A DNA stretch of 64,000 bases from Lachnospiraceae bacterium (lineage in GTDB: Bacteria; Bacillota; Clostridia; Lachnospirales; Anaerotignaceae), in assembly GCA_003543235.1 (NCBI GenBank), contig DPJA01000039.1:1-64000 (forward strand). Direction: 5' to 3'. This document shows, in pieces, positions 53,587 to 62,357 of the stretch. The notes under the pieces were generated by a model. That model made no database searches and was not told the origin of the DNA. It saw only the letters and a program-made list of their open reading frames with translations. Numbering within the stretch: the first letter of the stretch is position 1; every line of letters starts with the position of its first letter. The position numbers were made by a program, and so were the translations under genes.

Positions 53587-55047
53587 CTACTCAAACTTGG
53601 CTGTAATTGCCTTGTCTGGGCTATTAACTATAATATGGGTTCTAAATTCATCGTATCCTTCAAGCTCTGCTTTTATATAATGTTCTCCGTAAGAAAGCTT
53701 TTTCATAACAGGTGCAATGCCTATATATTCTCCATCAATATAAACCTTGGCCCATCCCGGAGTAGAATATACTGACACATTTCCCTCGCTCACTTCAGTC
53801 TTTTCTTCGGAAACTTTAAGCTCCTTCAATTTGATATTTACTTCTGCCGCTTTATCCTTTACCTCTACATCAACACCAGTTTTTTCGTAACCCGGCTTCA
53901 CAATTTCTATTTTATGTTTACCCTTTTCAGCTATAATTTCAGTTGTGCTTTGCAAATATGGCACTCCATCCAAAATTACGGTATAATCGCTTTGGTTTAC
54001 GTTAAGTTTTATTACGCCTGTGTTTGTTTTTTTTATTGAATTTGTTTCATTAAGGTCTACAACCGTTGTATCGTTGGAAATAATGTTAATATTAATTGCA
54101 TAATCCTCAATGTTTGTGCCTGACACTACTATTTTATGCCCGCCCTCTACTATCTCTAACATACTATTGGCCTTATCTATTTCCGCCACTTCGCCGTCAA
54201 CTTTAATAACAGCATTTTCAATCTTGTCCAAATTTTTAAACACCAAATGGCCATGACTTTTTTCCAGTCTTGCCACAAAAAGTGCGTTGTTTTTACCTAT
54301 AAGTGTAACGGTATCTGTTTCAGAAATATCTCCTGGATACACGCTGTTTCCGTCCTCAACAAAAAATGTGTCATCTCCGTATGTATAAATCACATCACTG
54401 TATTCCACTGTGCCAGCAGAGGTATCCACCTTAACTCCTGTTATGTTTTCCTTATGCCATACATCATCTGGTATACGAATTTTATCTGCATTGCCAGTGT
54501 CATCTCTTTCACTAACAACCACCACATCTCCTATTTTAAGCTCCGAATAATTTATGCTTCCGCCCTTTGAATCTGTAAGTATAGTTGCATTGTCTACTGT
54601 AAGGGACAAATGTGTTTTGTCCTTTATGTTGTAAAAGCTTACTGTTCTGTTGCTGTCAGCGTTTAAAATTATTGCATATTGACCCTCATCCTGAGCCACG
54701 CCTTGTGAAATATCGTTATTGTTAGTTTCGGTGTTTTCTGCTTTTACACCACCAATCAAATCTGACTGGGAAAGAAAAACCACCGCAAAAATAAACACAA
54801 AAACAACAACTCCGCCAATTATGCTAAGACGCACAATGCTGTTACCCAAAGGCTCATTTCCGCCGTCATAACTGCCTTGTGAGCTATATTCTGTGTTGCC
54901 ATCATTATCATCATTTTCATCCTGTGTATCTTTAGGCTCTGGGGAAGGGTTAAGTTCCTCACTTTTTCTAACTTTTTCGTTTATAATATCTATCCTTACT
55001 GTTTCGCCAAAATCCTTGCCTTCATCTTCATAATTATAGGTTCCCAA
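53587..55047 (-). CDS. PEGA-domain single-pass membrane protein
   Basis: A 486-residue protein. The first 75 residues are acidic and disordered (KDTQDENDDNDGNTE), a membrane segment lies at about 85-107 (GGVVVFVFIFAVVFLS), and the outer part is beta-rich. Two PEGA-type domains end the protein: YTVILDGVPYLQSTTEI with GKHKIEIVKPGYEKT, then AKVYIDGEYIGIAPVMK with GEHYIKAELEGYDEF. PEGA domains occur in envelope proteins that bind glycan or other surface parts. The best start is the TTG at 55045-55047, 7 bases after AAAGGTGG; an ATG 27 bases upstream has no site. Function unknown. Nearest neighbour is pgcA, 24 bases downstream. Confidence 0.82.
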   Translation of the reverse strand: MGTYNYEDEGKDFGETVRIDIINEKVRKSEELNPSPEPKDTQDENDDNDGNTEYSSQGSYDGGNEPLGNSIVRLSIIGGVVVFVFIFAVVFLSQSDLIGGVKAENTETNNNDISQGVAQDEGQYAIILNADSNRTVSFYNIKDKTHLSLTVDNATILTDSKGGSINYSELKIGDVVVVSERDDTGNADKIRIPDDVWHKENITGVKVDTSAGTVEYSDVIYTYGDDTFFVEDGNSVYPGDISETDTVTLIGKNNALFVARLEKSHGHLVFKNLDKIENAVIKVDGEVAEIDKANSMLEIVEGGHKIVVSGTNIEDYAININIISNDTTVVDLNETNSIKKTNTGVIKLNVNQSDYTVILDGVPYLQSTTEIIAEKGKHKIEIVKPGYEKTGVDVEVKDKAAEVNIKLKELKVSEEKTEVSEGNVSVYSTPGWAKVYIDGEYIGIAPVMKKLSYGEHYIKAELEGYDEFRTHIIVNSPDKAITAKFE

Positions 55048-55165
55048 TTTAAAACCACCTTTGCATATTGTCATTTAGTTTGATAATAATACACACCTCC
55101 ATTGTAATATTTTACAGCCAATATAGCAAGAAAAAAGATGTTATAAAAAAATACATTGTTCTGGG

Positions 55166-55201
55166 CAAAAAAAATCAAGACCTCATAATTTTCAAGGTCT
55201 T
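55166..55201 (-). terminator. Intrinsic terminator downstream of the CotS-like gene
   Basis: AAGACCT / AGGTCTT (55177-55183 with 55195-55201) followed on the minus strand by GATTTTTTTTG. It lies about 110 bases beyond the stop of the CotS-like gene, ahead of the PEGA-protein gene. Confidence 0.72.
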
Positions 55202-55230
55202 TTTGTATCGCAATTTAAAACCACATACAT

Positions 55231-55264
55231 ATTGGAAACCTTTTCTACAAAAAAGGTTTCCAAT
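55231..55264. repeat. Perfect 14-bp hairpin between the CotS-like and PEGA genes
   Basis: ATTGGAAACCTTTT-6-AAAAGGTTTCCAAT, a perfect 14-bp stem. It lacks a T run of its own and lies 30 bases from a separate terminator, so a repeat element or a transcript-stabilising hairpin is as likely as a terminator. Confidence 0.65.
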
Positions 55265-55309
55265 GCCTCAACTTATTTACTAAAAACTTATGAAGAATGT
55301 ATTTGTTAG

Positions 55310-56296
55310 TTACATCATGCCTAGTGCTTTAAGCACTGTTTCTTCTTTACGGCTAGTCATTATGCACCTTTCAAGCTTATCCCGTACAAAGTCACTTTGG
55401 CAAACCTTCCTCTTATTGTAATAGCCATTTAAAAGTTTAAAATATTTTGCAGGAAAAAGCACCATTGCACCAAGCACCTTGACTTCCTCTTCACCTATAT
55501 CAAGCACCTCTGTATAGCTATTAAGCACCTCATCTACGGTTTTTTCAGTACACAGTGGGCTTTTTATCTGTCTACGAATAAACTCCGCCAAATCCCAAAC
55601 GGTACAGTCGTAGGCACTTTTGTCAAACCCAGTTATATATAGCTTGTCGGAATCTTCCTTCTGCCTTATATTATCGCCTTTGTAGCTAAGATGACACACT
55701 GTGCCTTTTTCCTTGGCTATGCGTGTAATTTCTTGATAGGCTGAAGATGTCAAAATGTTTTCCGTACGACCTGTACGTTCCAAAAAATAGTCAAAGCTTT
55801 TAACCACAATTATATCCACAGGGGAATATTTGCTTTGGTTGTTTATCCATTTTTTTATGTGCCTAAGCTCTGCCCTACGCTTTTGACACATAGGCGTAAG
55901 TCTGCCTAAATTGCTTTTTCCCTCTGCCGTAAGCCCTTGGCTTAAACTATGTATAGTGGCAAGTGTACGGGCGGATTTTTTAGCCGTTTCTAAATCTTCC
56001 AAATCAATCTCCTTTGCCGGAACATATTCAGACATTACAAAACACTGGTCATTTTGCACAAAATACGGCATACCATCCTTTGTTTCCAAATAAATATCTG
56101 TATTACGGAAGCCTTTGTTGTATAAATGCTTTTTTATCTCATTTTCAAATTCTATGGTTTTGAAATCCCTATTAGTTTTTCTAAGTTCTTTTAATCCTTT
56201 ATCAGTTTTTACAATTAAACCTCTTCTAGTGCGAGTTATATTGTAGAGTTTCAGTCCATAACCATAAAAAAGCACTTTTTCATATATATCCTCCAT
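55310..56296 (-). CDS. CotS-family spore coat protein (kinase-like fold)
   Basis: A 328-residue protein of the CotS/YsxE/YutH group, which have an aminoglycoside-phosphotransferase-like kinase fold and sit in the spore coat. Matching features are LYNITRTRRGLIVKTDKGLKE-like N-terminus, DGMPYFVQNDQCFVMSEYVPAKEID, a VCHLSYKGDNI motif in place of the usual HGD-N catalytic loop, and ITGFDKSAYDCTVWDLAEFIRR as the DFG-like metal region. The HLSYKGDN variant lacks the catalytic Asp in its normal place, so activity is doubtful. GGAGGA precedes the ATG by 7 bases. It adds to the sporulation genes of the window. Confidence 0.85.
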   Translation of the reverse strand: MEDIYEKVLFYGYGLKLYNITRTRRGLIVKTDKGLKELRKTNRDFKTIEFENEIKKHLYNKGFRNTDIYLETKDGMPYFVQNDQCFVMSEYVPAKEIDLEDLETAKKSARTLATIHSLSQGLTAEGKSNLGRLTPMCQKRRAELRHIKKWINNQSKYSPVDIIVVKSFDYFLERTGRTENILTSSAYQEITRIAKEKGTVCHLSYKGDNIRQKEDSDKLYITGFDKSAYDCTVWDLAEFIRRQIKSPLCTEKTVDEVLNSYTEVLDIGEEEVKVLGAMVLFPAKYFKLLNGYYNKRKVCQSDFVRDKLERCIMTSRKEETVLKALGMM

Positions 56297-56377
56297 AATT
56301 TAATCCTCCATAATCCATCAAAAATACAAACAACTTTTACGTATGTTTAACATTTTATGATGAAGCTCTGTGGATTA

Positions 56378-57583
56378 TTATAAATACTTTTCCCCAACGG
56401 TTTTCTGCAAAATTTCTTTCTGATTAAGCTGTGGATTTTCCAAAACCTTTTCAAAAAGTTCATTTAGTATCTGACCCACAACCTTGCCTTTTTCAATACC
56501 CATGCCAAGTAAATCGTCACCCGATATAGCAAGGTCTTTAACGCTTATGCAGTCGCCATTGTCCATGATGCTTTCAAGGGTTTTAAGGGCTTTTTCCCCT
56601 TGGCTGTTTCCACCTGCCTGCTTAACTTTATAGAGTGTTGAAAGTGCCTCTTTGCCCATTTTGGCTGCAAATTTTCTTACTGCAGCAGGTGTATAGTCAA
56701 TATCTGTATCCATATTGTTTAAAATAGCTTCTGCTAAACGAGTGGTTTTTGTATCAAACTTAAGGTTTTTCAAAAGTTTTTTTGCAATTTGAATATCTAT
56801 ATACTGCAAAAACACTGCATATGCCATTGCCGTATTTTTTTCAATCCCTTTAAGCTGAAAAATAAGCTGTTCACTATTTTTTTTCACTGCATCATAAAGT
56901 TCAGGAGATATATATTTTAAAAGCCCTGTTTCCCACAACACAGGCAAACGATTTATGGCATTACCTGTAATGGTTTTTGTAAGCTCTTCACGTATTCTTT
57001 CGGCACTTATTTTTTCTATAAGCCCTGCATTTTCTTTTAGAGCTTGCTTTGTATTTTCCTCAATATCAAAGTCAAGCTGGACACTAAACCTTATGGCACG
57101 AAGCATTCTAAGAGCATCTTCTCTAAAACGCTCTGCTGCGTCACCAACGCCTCTTATAATTCTTCTGTTAATATCCTCAATGCCACCAAAAATATCTACA
57201 TAGCCCTCACTTTCACAGTAGGCAATAGCATTCATTGTAAAATCTCTACGCAACAAATCCTCATGCAAATCCCTTGTAAAGCTAACATATGACGGATGGC
57301 GGCAATCTTCATAATCTCCCTCCACACGATAGGTAGTTATCTCATAATTTTCACTGTTTAAAACCACCGTAACAGTGCCGTGCTTTATGCCCGTATCCAC
57401 TGTATGGCTAAAAATAGACTTAACCTCCTGAGGCGTTGCAGAGGTAGTCATATCCCAGTCATGTGGGGCAACACCCATAATAGCATCCCTTACACATCCG
57501 CCAACAATGTATCCCTCAAAACCATTTTCGTTTAATTTTTTTAATATCCATGCCACATTCTTGGGCAAAATAGGTTTATTCAT
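56378..57583 (-). CDS. cca: CCA tRNA nucleotidyltransferase
   Basis: Adds or repairs the CCA end of tRNAs. The 401-residue protein has the class II signature GGCVRDAIMGVAPHDWDMTTS near 27-47, with the metal-binding HDWD, then RRDFTMNAIAY near 110 and RFREDALRMLRAIRFS near 155. The C-terminal half is helical, as in other class II enzymes. AAGGAG lies 7 bases before the ATG. The gene is read away from a tRNA-Lys that does not encode CCA, matching a need for the enzyme. Confidence 0.95.
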   Translation of the reverse strand: MNKPILPKNVAWILKKLNENGFEGYIVGGCVRDAIMGVAPHDWDMTTSATPQEVKSIFSHTVDTGIKHGTVTVVLNSENYEITTYRVEGDYEDCRHPSYVSFTRDLHEDLLRRDFTMNAIAYCESEGYVDIFGGIEDINRRIIRGVGDAAERFREDALRMLRAIRFSVQLDFDIEENTKQALKENAGLIEKISAERIREELTKTITGNAINRLPVLWETGLLKYISPELYDAVKKNSEQLIFQLKGIEKNTAMAYAVFLQYIDIQIAKKLLKNLKFDTKTTRLAEAILNNMDTDIDYTPAAVRKFAAKMGKEALSTLYKVKQAGGNSQGEKALKTLESIMDNGDCISVKDLAISGDDLLGMGIEKGKVVGQILNELFEKVLENPQLNQKEILQKTVGEKYL

Positions 57584-57685
57584 GTTGTTTCTCCTTAAAT
57601 ACGCACCTTGTACTCTATTGTTTTAGCTTATTTTATATCATAATGCCAATCCTTTCAATAAATTTAATTTTTTCAAAGAATATTG

Positions 57686-57714
57686 TTGACATTTATATTA
57701 TGAAGTGATATAGT
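57686..57714 (+). promoter_or_regulatory. Promoter of tRNA-Lys
   Basis: TTGACA (57686-57691), 17-base spacer, TATAGT (57709-57714), a strong sigma-A promoter about 23 bases before the tRNA. Confidence 0.8.
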
Positions 57715-57736
57715 ATTCCTTGCGTTCAGTTGATAT

Positions 57737-57809
57737 GCGTTTTTAGCTCAGTTGGTAGAGCAGGTGACTCTTAATCACAAGGTCCAGGGTTCGAGTCCCT
57801 GAAGACGCA
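57737..57809 (+). tRNA. tRNA-Lys(CTT)
   Basis: A 73-base cloverleaf: acceptor GCGTTTT pairing with AAGACGC (one G-U), D stem GCTC/GAGC around AGTTGGTA, anticodon loop CTCTTAA (anticodon CTT at 34-36), and T arm CAGGG-TTCGAGT-CCCTG. Discriminator A at 57809. The CCA end is not encoded (TGG follows). The outer pair of the anticodon stem (G27-A43) is a mismatch. Confidence 0.96.
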
Positions 57810-57818
57810 TGGTAAAAG

Positions 57819-57859
57819 CGGCATTTTATGTGTTCATCACATGGGGTGTCGTTTTTTTT
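57819..57859 (+). terminator. Terminator of tRNA-Lys
   Basis: CGGCATTTTATGTG / CACATGGGGTGTCG stem of 14 pairs, five of them G-U, with a five-base loop, then TTTTTTTT. It lies 9 bases beyond the tRNA. Confidence 0.82.
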
Positions 57860-57981
57860 ATTTCTAAAATATCTTAAAGCCTTCACCACCTTTCTAAAAT
57901 AGCCAAGTGAAAAATAAAAAATCATAAATTTCACCCACATTTTTTAAATTTTAAAATATAATCTGCATTTTCTTAATATTT

Positions 57982-58977
57982 TCATTTCTTTTGTGTAAAC
58001 CTCCAGCTATCCCTGCACATCTGTTCTATTCCACGCTTTGTTTCCCAACCCAAAAGCTCTTTTGCTTTTTTTGTATCTGCATAGCATACTGCCACATCCC
58101 CTTGACGTCTTGCCTCAACCTTATATGGTATGGTTTTGCCACAAGCTTTTTCATACGCTTGAATAATTTCCAATACGCTTGTACCTTTTCCAGTTCCCAA
58201 ATTAACCGCTTCACTGCCCTTGTGGCTAAACAAATACTCCATCGCCTTAATATGTCCAACCGCAAGGTCTGTTACATGAATATAGTCCCTTACACCAGTG
58301 CCATCATGGGTGTCATAATTGTCACCATATACACTTACATACGGCAATACACCTAAAGCCACTTGGCTTATATACGGTAATAAATTATTGGGTATACCCT
58401 TTGGTTTTTCTCCTATCATGCCGCTTTCATGTGCACCTATTGGATTAAAATACCTCAAAAGCATAACACTCCAATCTGGGTCTGCCATGCACAAATCATT
58501 TAAAATACGCTCTATCATAACTTTGGTAAATCCATATGGGTTTGTCGCAAATGTTGGCAGTGTTTCAACAAAAGGTACTTTACTGCTTGTACCATAAACT
58601 GTTGCCGATGACGAAAAAACCATGCACTTACACCCATTTTCTCTCATAGCTTTGCATACATTTATAGTCCCTGTAATGTTGTTTTCATAATACTCCAACG
58701 GCTTTTTCACCGATTCGCCTACTGCTTTAAGCCCAGCAAAATGTATAACAGCTGAAATTGAATTTTCTTTAAAAATCCTGTCCAAACCATTGTAATCCAA
58801 CATATCTATAGGATAAAAGCAAATCTTTTTACTAGTTATCTTCTCTATGTTTGCTATATTTTCCAGTTCTGAGTTTGAAAAATTATCCACAACAATAATG
58901 TCATACCCTGCCTCAATAAGTTCAACGCAGGTATGGCTTCCAATAAATCCGTTTCCACCCGTTACCAATACATTCAT
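57982..58977 (-). CDS. galE: UDP-glucose 4-epimerase
   Basis: Interconverts UDP-glucose and UDP-galactose for galactose use and envelope glycans. The 331 residues form an NAD-binding Rossmann domain (GGNGFIGSHT near 7) and the catalytic YGFTK (Tyr-x-x-x-Lys near 147-151) with VFSSSATVYG before it. HVTDLAVGH near 240 is typical of the GalE substrate domain. AAGGGGA precedes the ATG by 6 bases. The end overlaps no other gene and a promoter-like TATAAT lies 55 bases upstream. Confidence 0.95.
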   Translation of the reverse strand: MNVLVTGGNGFIGSHTCVELIEAGYDIIVVDNFSNSELENIANIEKITSKKICFYPIDMLDYNGLDRIFKENSISAVIHFAGLKAVGESVKKPLEYYENNITGTINVCKAMRENGCKCMVFSSSATVYGTSSKVPFVETLPTFATNPYGFTKVMIERILNDLCMADPDWSVMLLRYFNPIGAHESGMIGEKPKGIPNNLLPYISQVALGVLPYVSVYGDNYDTHDGTGVRDYIHVTDLAVGHIKAMEYLFSHKGSEAVNLGTGKGTSVLEIIQAYEKACGKTIPYKVEARRQGDVAVCYADTKKAKELLGWETKRGIEQMCRDSWRFTQKK

Positions 58978-59303
58978 TTTAATTCCCCTTATTCATCATA
59001 AAAACTTTTGTAAATAAAGCTTTCGTGCATATTATTATAACCTGTTTACTGTTTCCACACCAAAACTCAATTACACTTATTATATCACAAACCACAACAA
59101 AAACCACTTTCTCTTTAAGAATAAAAAATAGGTCTATTCAAGATGCTTATGAATTTTCAGTATAAATGATTGAAAAATGACGATATGAATGTTAAACTGT
59201 TCTATACACATCTAAATTCTTTGCAAATAATACTCCTTTAACCTGGTAAAAATAAATATAGAATTTGGATGAAATTATTCTGCTCATAAAAGAGGTGATT
59301 TTC
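58978..59303. promoter_or_regulatory. Divergent intergenic region with galE and diguanylate-cyclase promoters
   Basis: A 326-base AT-rich gap. On the minus strand TATAAT (59034-59039) with TTGGTG about 18 bases further upstream is a candidate galE promoter. On the plus strand TTGAAA (59170-59175), 17 bases, TAAACT (59193-59198) is a candidate for the cyclase gene. No structured RNA or repeat was recognised between them. Confidence 0.4.
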
Positions 59304-60596
59304 TTGAATAAAAAAAATATATTATTGGTAGAAGACAGCCTTCTTTCGTCTGAAATCATCTCTGCTTCCTTAACGGAAAATGGATACAAAGTAGAGATTG
59401 TTTCCACAGGAGAATTGGCAGTAGAAAAAGCCTACAGTAGTTCTCAAATTGACTTAATTGTCATGGATATTGAATTAGCGGGGTGCATGAATGGGGTTGA
59501 TGCTGCTCGCAAAATACTAGAAAGTATGGATATTCCTATTATCTTTTTAACAGGCAATGCATCCAATGCCATTTTTCATAAGCTTATTTCAGTTCAAGCC
59601 TATGGATTTGTTCTCAAGGGTGTAGGTGAAATTCCATTATTATCTACAATTGGAATGGCATTTTCTTTGCATGAAGAAAAAAAACAAACAAAAATTTATA
59701 ATGATAAACTCAAAAAAGCACATGAAGAACTTGAAGCCAGCCGAAAAGAGTATTTAGAATTATCCGAAAATGCTCCAGTTGGAATTTTAAAGTGTGACAA
59801 TTACGGAAATATTATATTTGTGAATCAAGCTGCCCTTGAAATACTGGGTTCACCAAGCATAGAAGAAACAAAAAAAATCAATATGTTAACGTTTTCTCCT
59901 CTCGTTCGTTGCAAATTATCCACACAACTCAAAAAATGTATGCTGGACAATATACATGGCATTTATGAAATGAATTACGAATCTAAATGGGGTAAAAAGA
60001 CATATATTCGACTACATATTAAGCCTTTTACAGATCACTATAATACAAATGGTGCACAATTAATTATTGATGATATTACCGAAAATAAGCATCTGGAAGA
60101 GAAGTTGCGTAAGTTATCCTTAACTGATCCACTAACAAATGTATATAATCGACGTTATTTTATTGAAAAGTTAGAGGAAGAGTTAGACCGCATACAAAGA
60201 CAGGGAAGGGGTACATTTTCCATTGCTTTGTTGGATATAGATCATTTCAAATCCATAAATGACTGTTTTGGACATCATGCTGGTGATTTTATTTTAATCA
60301 AATTAACAGAAACAATTAATAATCAAATTCGAAAAATTGACTGCTTGGCCCGATGGGGAGGGGAAGAATTTATCATATTATTTCCACATACAAAACTTGA
60401 AGTGGCTACACTATTAACCGAAGAACTAAGGAATAATATTAGTAAAATGGACACTTCGATTGCGAGTAAAATAACAGCCAGCATTGGAGTTGTTGAATAT
60501 TGTGCTGGCGAAACCGTCGATTCTATTATACAGCGAGCAGATAATATGATGTATGAGGCAAAAAATGCTGGCAGGGACTGTGTACGAATGAGCTAG
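59304..60596 (+). CDS. Response regulator with PAS and GGDEF domains (diguanylate cyclase)
   Basis: A 430-residue protein: REC receiver (about 3-120; VEDSLLSSE, phosphoacceptor Asp in IVMDIEL near 54, and Lys in VLKGVGE near 105), a coiled-coil linker, a PAS domain (about 150-255; NAPVGILKCDNYGNIIFVNQAA), then GGDEF (about 275-425). The active site is RWGGEEF, and RKID five residues before it is the inhibitory I-site. It should make cyclic di-GMP in answer to an upstream kinase. No kinase or EAL/HD-GYP gene is near. I chose the TTG at 59304, 7 bases after AGAGGTG; a TTG 39 bases upstream has no site. Its end abuts a gene remnant. Confidence 0.92.
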   Translation: MNKKNILLVEDSLLSSEIISASLTENGYKVEIVSTGELAVEKAYSSSQIDLIVMDIELAGCMNGVDAARKILESMDIPIIFLTGNASNAIFHKLISVQAYGFVLKGVGEIPLLSTIGMAFSLHEEKKQTKIYNDKLKKAHEELEASRKEYLELSENAPVGILKCDNYGNIIFVNQAALEILGSPSIEETKKINMLTFSPLVRCKLSTQLKKCMLDNIHGIYEMNYESKWGKKTYIRLHIKPFTDHYNTNGAQLIIDDITENKHLEEKLRKLSLTDPLTNVYNRRYFIEKLEEELDRIQRQGRGTFSIALLDIDHFKSINDCFGHHAGDFILIKLTETINNQIRKIDCLARWGGEEFIILFPHTKLEVATLLTEELRNNISKMDTSIASKITASIGVVEYCAGETVDSIIQRADNMMYEAKNAGRDCVRMS

Positions 60597-60967
60597 CTGA
60601 GTTGTGCGACGTATTTTACATTGGAGGAACAAAGTGTGGTGCGTTGTTTGGTGAAGCAATTGTTATTCCAAATAAAAATTTCATTTCGCACTTTTTCACT
60701 ATTATGAAGCAACAAGATGCACTTCTTGCAAAAGGGCGACTTTTAGGCATTCAGTTTGATTCACTGTTTAAGGATAATTTCTATATGTGTATTGGTGTAC
60801 CTGCAATAATTGCAGCTGAGAAAATTAGGAAAGCTCTGATTCAATTAGGATATGAACTCTATTTTGAATCTCATGCAAATCAAAAATTTGTGGTATTGGA
60901 AAATACCAAGATGATATATTTTATAACACAAAAGTATATTTGTACTAAATGTGTCCTTAAAAACTAA
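60578..60967 (+). pseudogene. 5'-truncated low-specificity L-threonine aldolase (or related PLP beta-eliminating lyase)
   Basis: This is only the last third of a fold-type I PLP enzyme of the threonine aldolase family. The frame is open from about 60557, but family similarity starts near 60584 with TNELAELCD, then VFYIGGTKCGALFGEAI, whose Lys in GGTK binds PLP. The ALLAKGRLLGIQF stretch follows. A full enzyme would have about 340 residues; about 130 remain. There is no ribosome site or ATG, and the first part is lost inside the 3' end of the cyclase gene. Serine/threonine genes lie just beyond, so it probably was a working gene of that set before the rearrangement. Confidence 0.8.
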
Positions 60968-60972
60968 AATAA

Positions 60973-61011
60973 AACGGCGGAAACCAACATGATTACTGGG
61001 TTCCCGCCGTT
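60973..61011. terminator. Bidirectional intrinsic terminator
   Basis: AACGGCGGaAACC / GGGTTcCCGCCGTT stem (60973-60985 with about 60998-61011) with T-rich DNA beyond on the plus side. It separates the aldolase remnant from the convergent sstT. Confidence 0.85.
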
Positions 61012-61043
61012 ATTTTATTTATTCCCACTCCAGACACAAAACA

Positions 61044-62288
61044 TTATGCAACATTTTCCTTCTTATGCTTCAAAGAAGGAAAAGCTTTTCCCATTTTCTT
61101 CCATTGTCTAAATTCTGCAGTACACGTAAAAAGTACATCAGTAGATGAGTTTAATGCAGTTTCACAAGAATCTTGAACAACACCAATGACAAATCCAATT
61201 CCAACAACCTGCATTGCAATATCATTGGAGATACCAAATAAACTACATGCCAACGGAACCAACATTAATGAGCCACCTGCAACACCAGAAGTACCTGCTG
61301 CTGATACACTTGCTACTATACTTAATACAATCATAGTTGGAATGTCAACTGAGATGCCAAGGGTATTTACTGCTGCCAGTGTCAAGGTTGTAATTGTAAT
61401 GGCTGCACCTGCCATATTAACAGTAGCTCCCAGCGGAATACTTACAGAATAAGTATCCTCGTCTAAACCAAGAGATTCACATAACTCCATATTTACAGGA
61501 ATATTTGCTGCTGAACTTCTGGTAAAAAATGCTGTAATCGCACTTTCTTTAAGGCATTTTAATACTAATGGATATGGATTTTGTTTAATTGATAAGAACA
61601 CAATAAGTGGATTTAAAATAAGTGCCACACCAATCATACAGCTCACAAGTACAATAAGTACTTTACCATAGGTTGCAAAACCTTCAATACCTGTTTCAGC
61701 TACTGTTTTAAATACAAGACCAAGAACACCAAAAGGAGCACATGTGATAACCCACTTTACCACCATGGATACTACATCTGATATTTCTAATAATCCCTTC
61801 TTAATTCCTTCAGATGAATACTTAAATGCAATTCCAAAAATAATTGCCCATGATAATATACCAATATAATTTGCATTATATAATGCTGCTACTGGATTGC
61901 TAACGGTGTTCATTAAAAGTGTTTTTAAAACTTCACCGATATTCGTTGTAACTTCTGCTCCTGCTACAGCCAAACTTGAATCCAATGCTAATGTAACAGG
62001 ATAAAAAATGTTTACTGTTACTGCCACTAAAGCAGATGCTACCGTTCCTAATGCATAAAGAAAAAGAACATTCTTCATATTACGAGCAGTTCCAGATTTT
62101 GCTGATGCAAGTGAAGATATTACTAAAACAAAAACTAAAATAGGTGCAATCGCTTTTAAGGCACCTACAAAAATATCACCTAATATGCCAATTGCTGTAA
62201 ACTGTGGTACTAAAAGCCCTAAACCAAGACCAACTGCCATACCAATTAAAATTCTTTGAATCAAGCCTAATTTCTTTAATACTTCCAT
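61044..62288 (-). CDS. sstT: Serine/threonine:Na+ symporter
   Basis: Imports serine and threonine with Na+. The 414-residue protein belongs to the dicarboxylate/amino acid:cation symporter family, with re-entrant loop motifs near TRSSAANIPVNMELCE (about 270) and GATVNMAGAAITI (about 298), and VAGGSLMLVPLACSLFGI near 342, typical of SstT. Eight or more membrane segments are visible. The ATG at 62288 follows GGAGGG by 7 bases; two earlier ATGs overlap the site. It follows sdaAA by 69 bases on the same strand, so uptake and deamination of serine are linked. Confidence 0.93.
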   Translation of the reverse strand: MEVLKKLGLIQRILIGMAVGLGLGLLVPQFTAIGILGDIFVGALKAIAPILVFVLVISSLASAKSGTARNMKNVLFLYALGTVASALVAVTVNIFYPVTLALDSSLAVAGAEVTTNIGEVLKTLLMNTVSNPVAALYNANYIGILSWAIIFGIAFKYSSEGIKKGLLEISDVVSMVVKWVITCAPFGVLGLVFKTVAETGIEGFATYGKVLIVLVSCMIGVALILNPLIVFLSIKQNPYPLVLKCLKESAITAFFTRSSAANIPVNMELCESLGLDEDTYSVSIPLGATVNMAGAAITITTLTLAAVNTLGISVDIPTMIVLSIVASVSAAGTSGVAGGSLMLVPLACSLFGISNDIAMQVVGIGFVIGVVQDSCETALNSSTDVLFTCTAEFRQWKKMGKAFPSLKHKKENVA

Positions 62289-62357
62289 TTTCATTCCCTC
62301 CATTTTTTTCTAATATTCATATTGTTGTGTCAACTTCTGTAACTATACCAATTATTT

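Noticed and set aside
60602..60967. Aldolase fragment as a complete small gene
   Set aside because: It starts at a TTG without a ribosome site and lacks two-thirds of the enzyme, so it is listed as a remnant.
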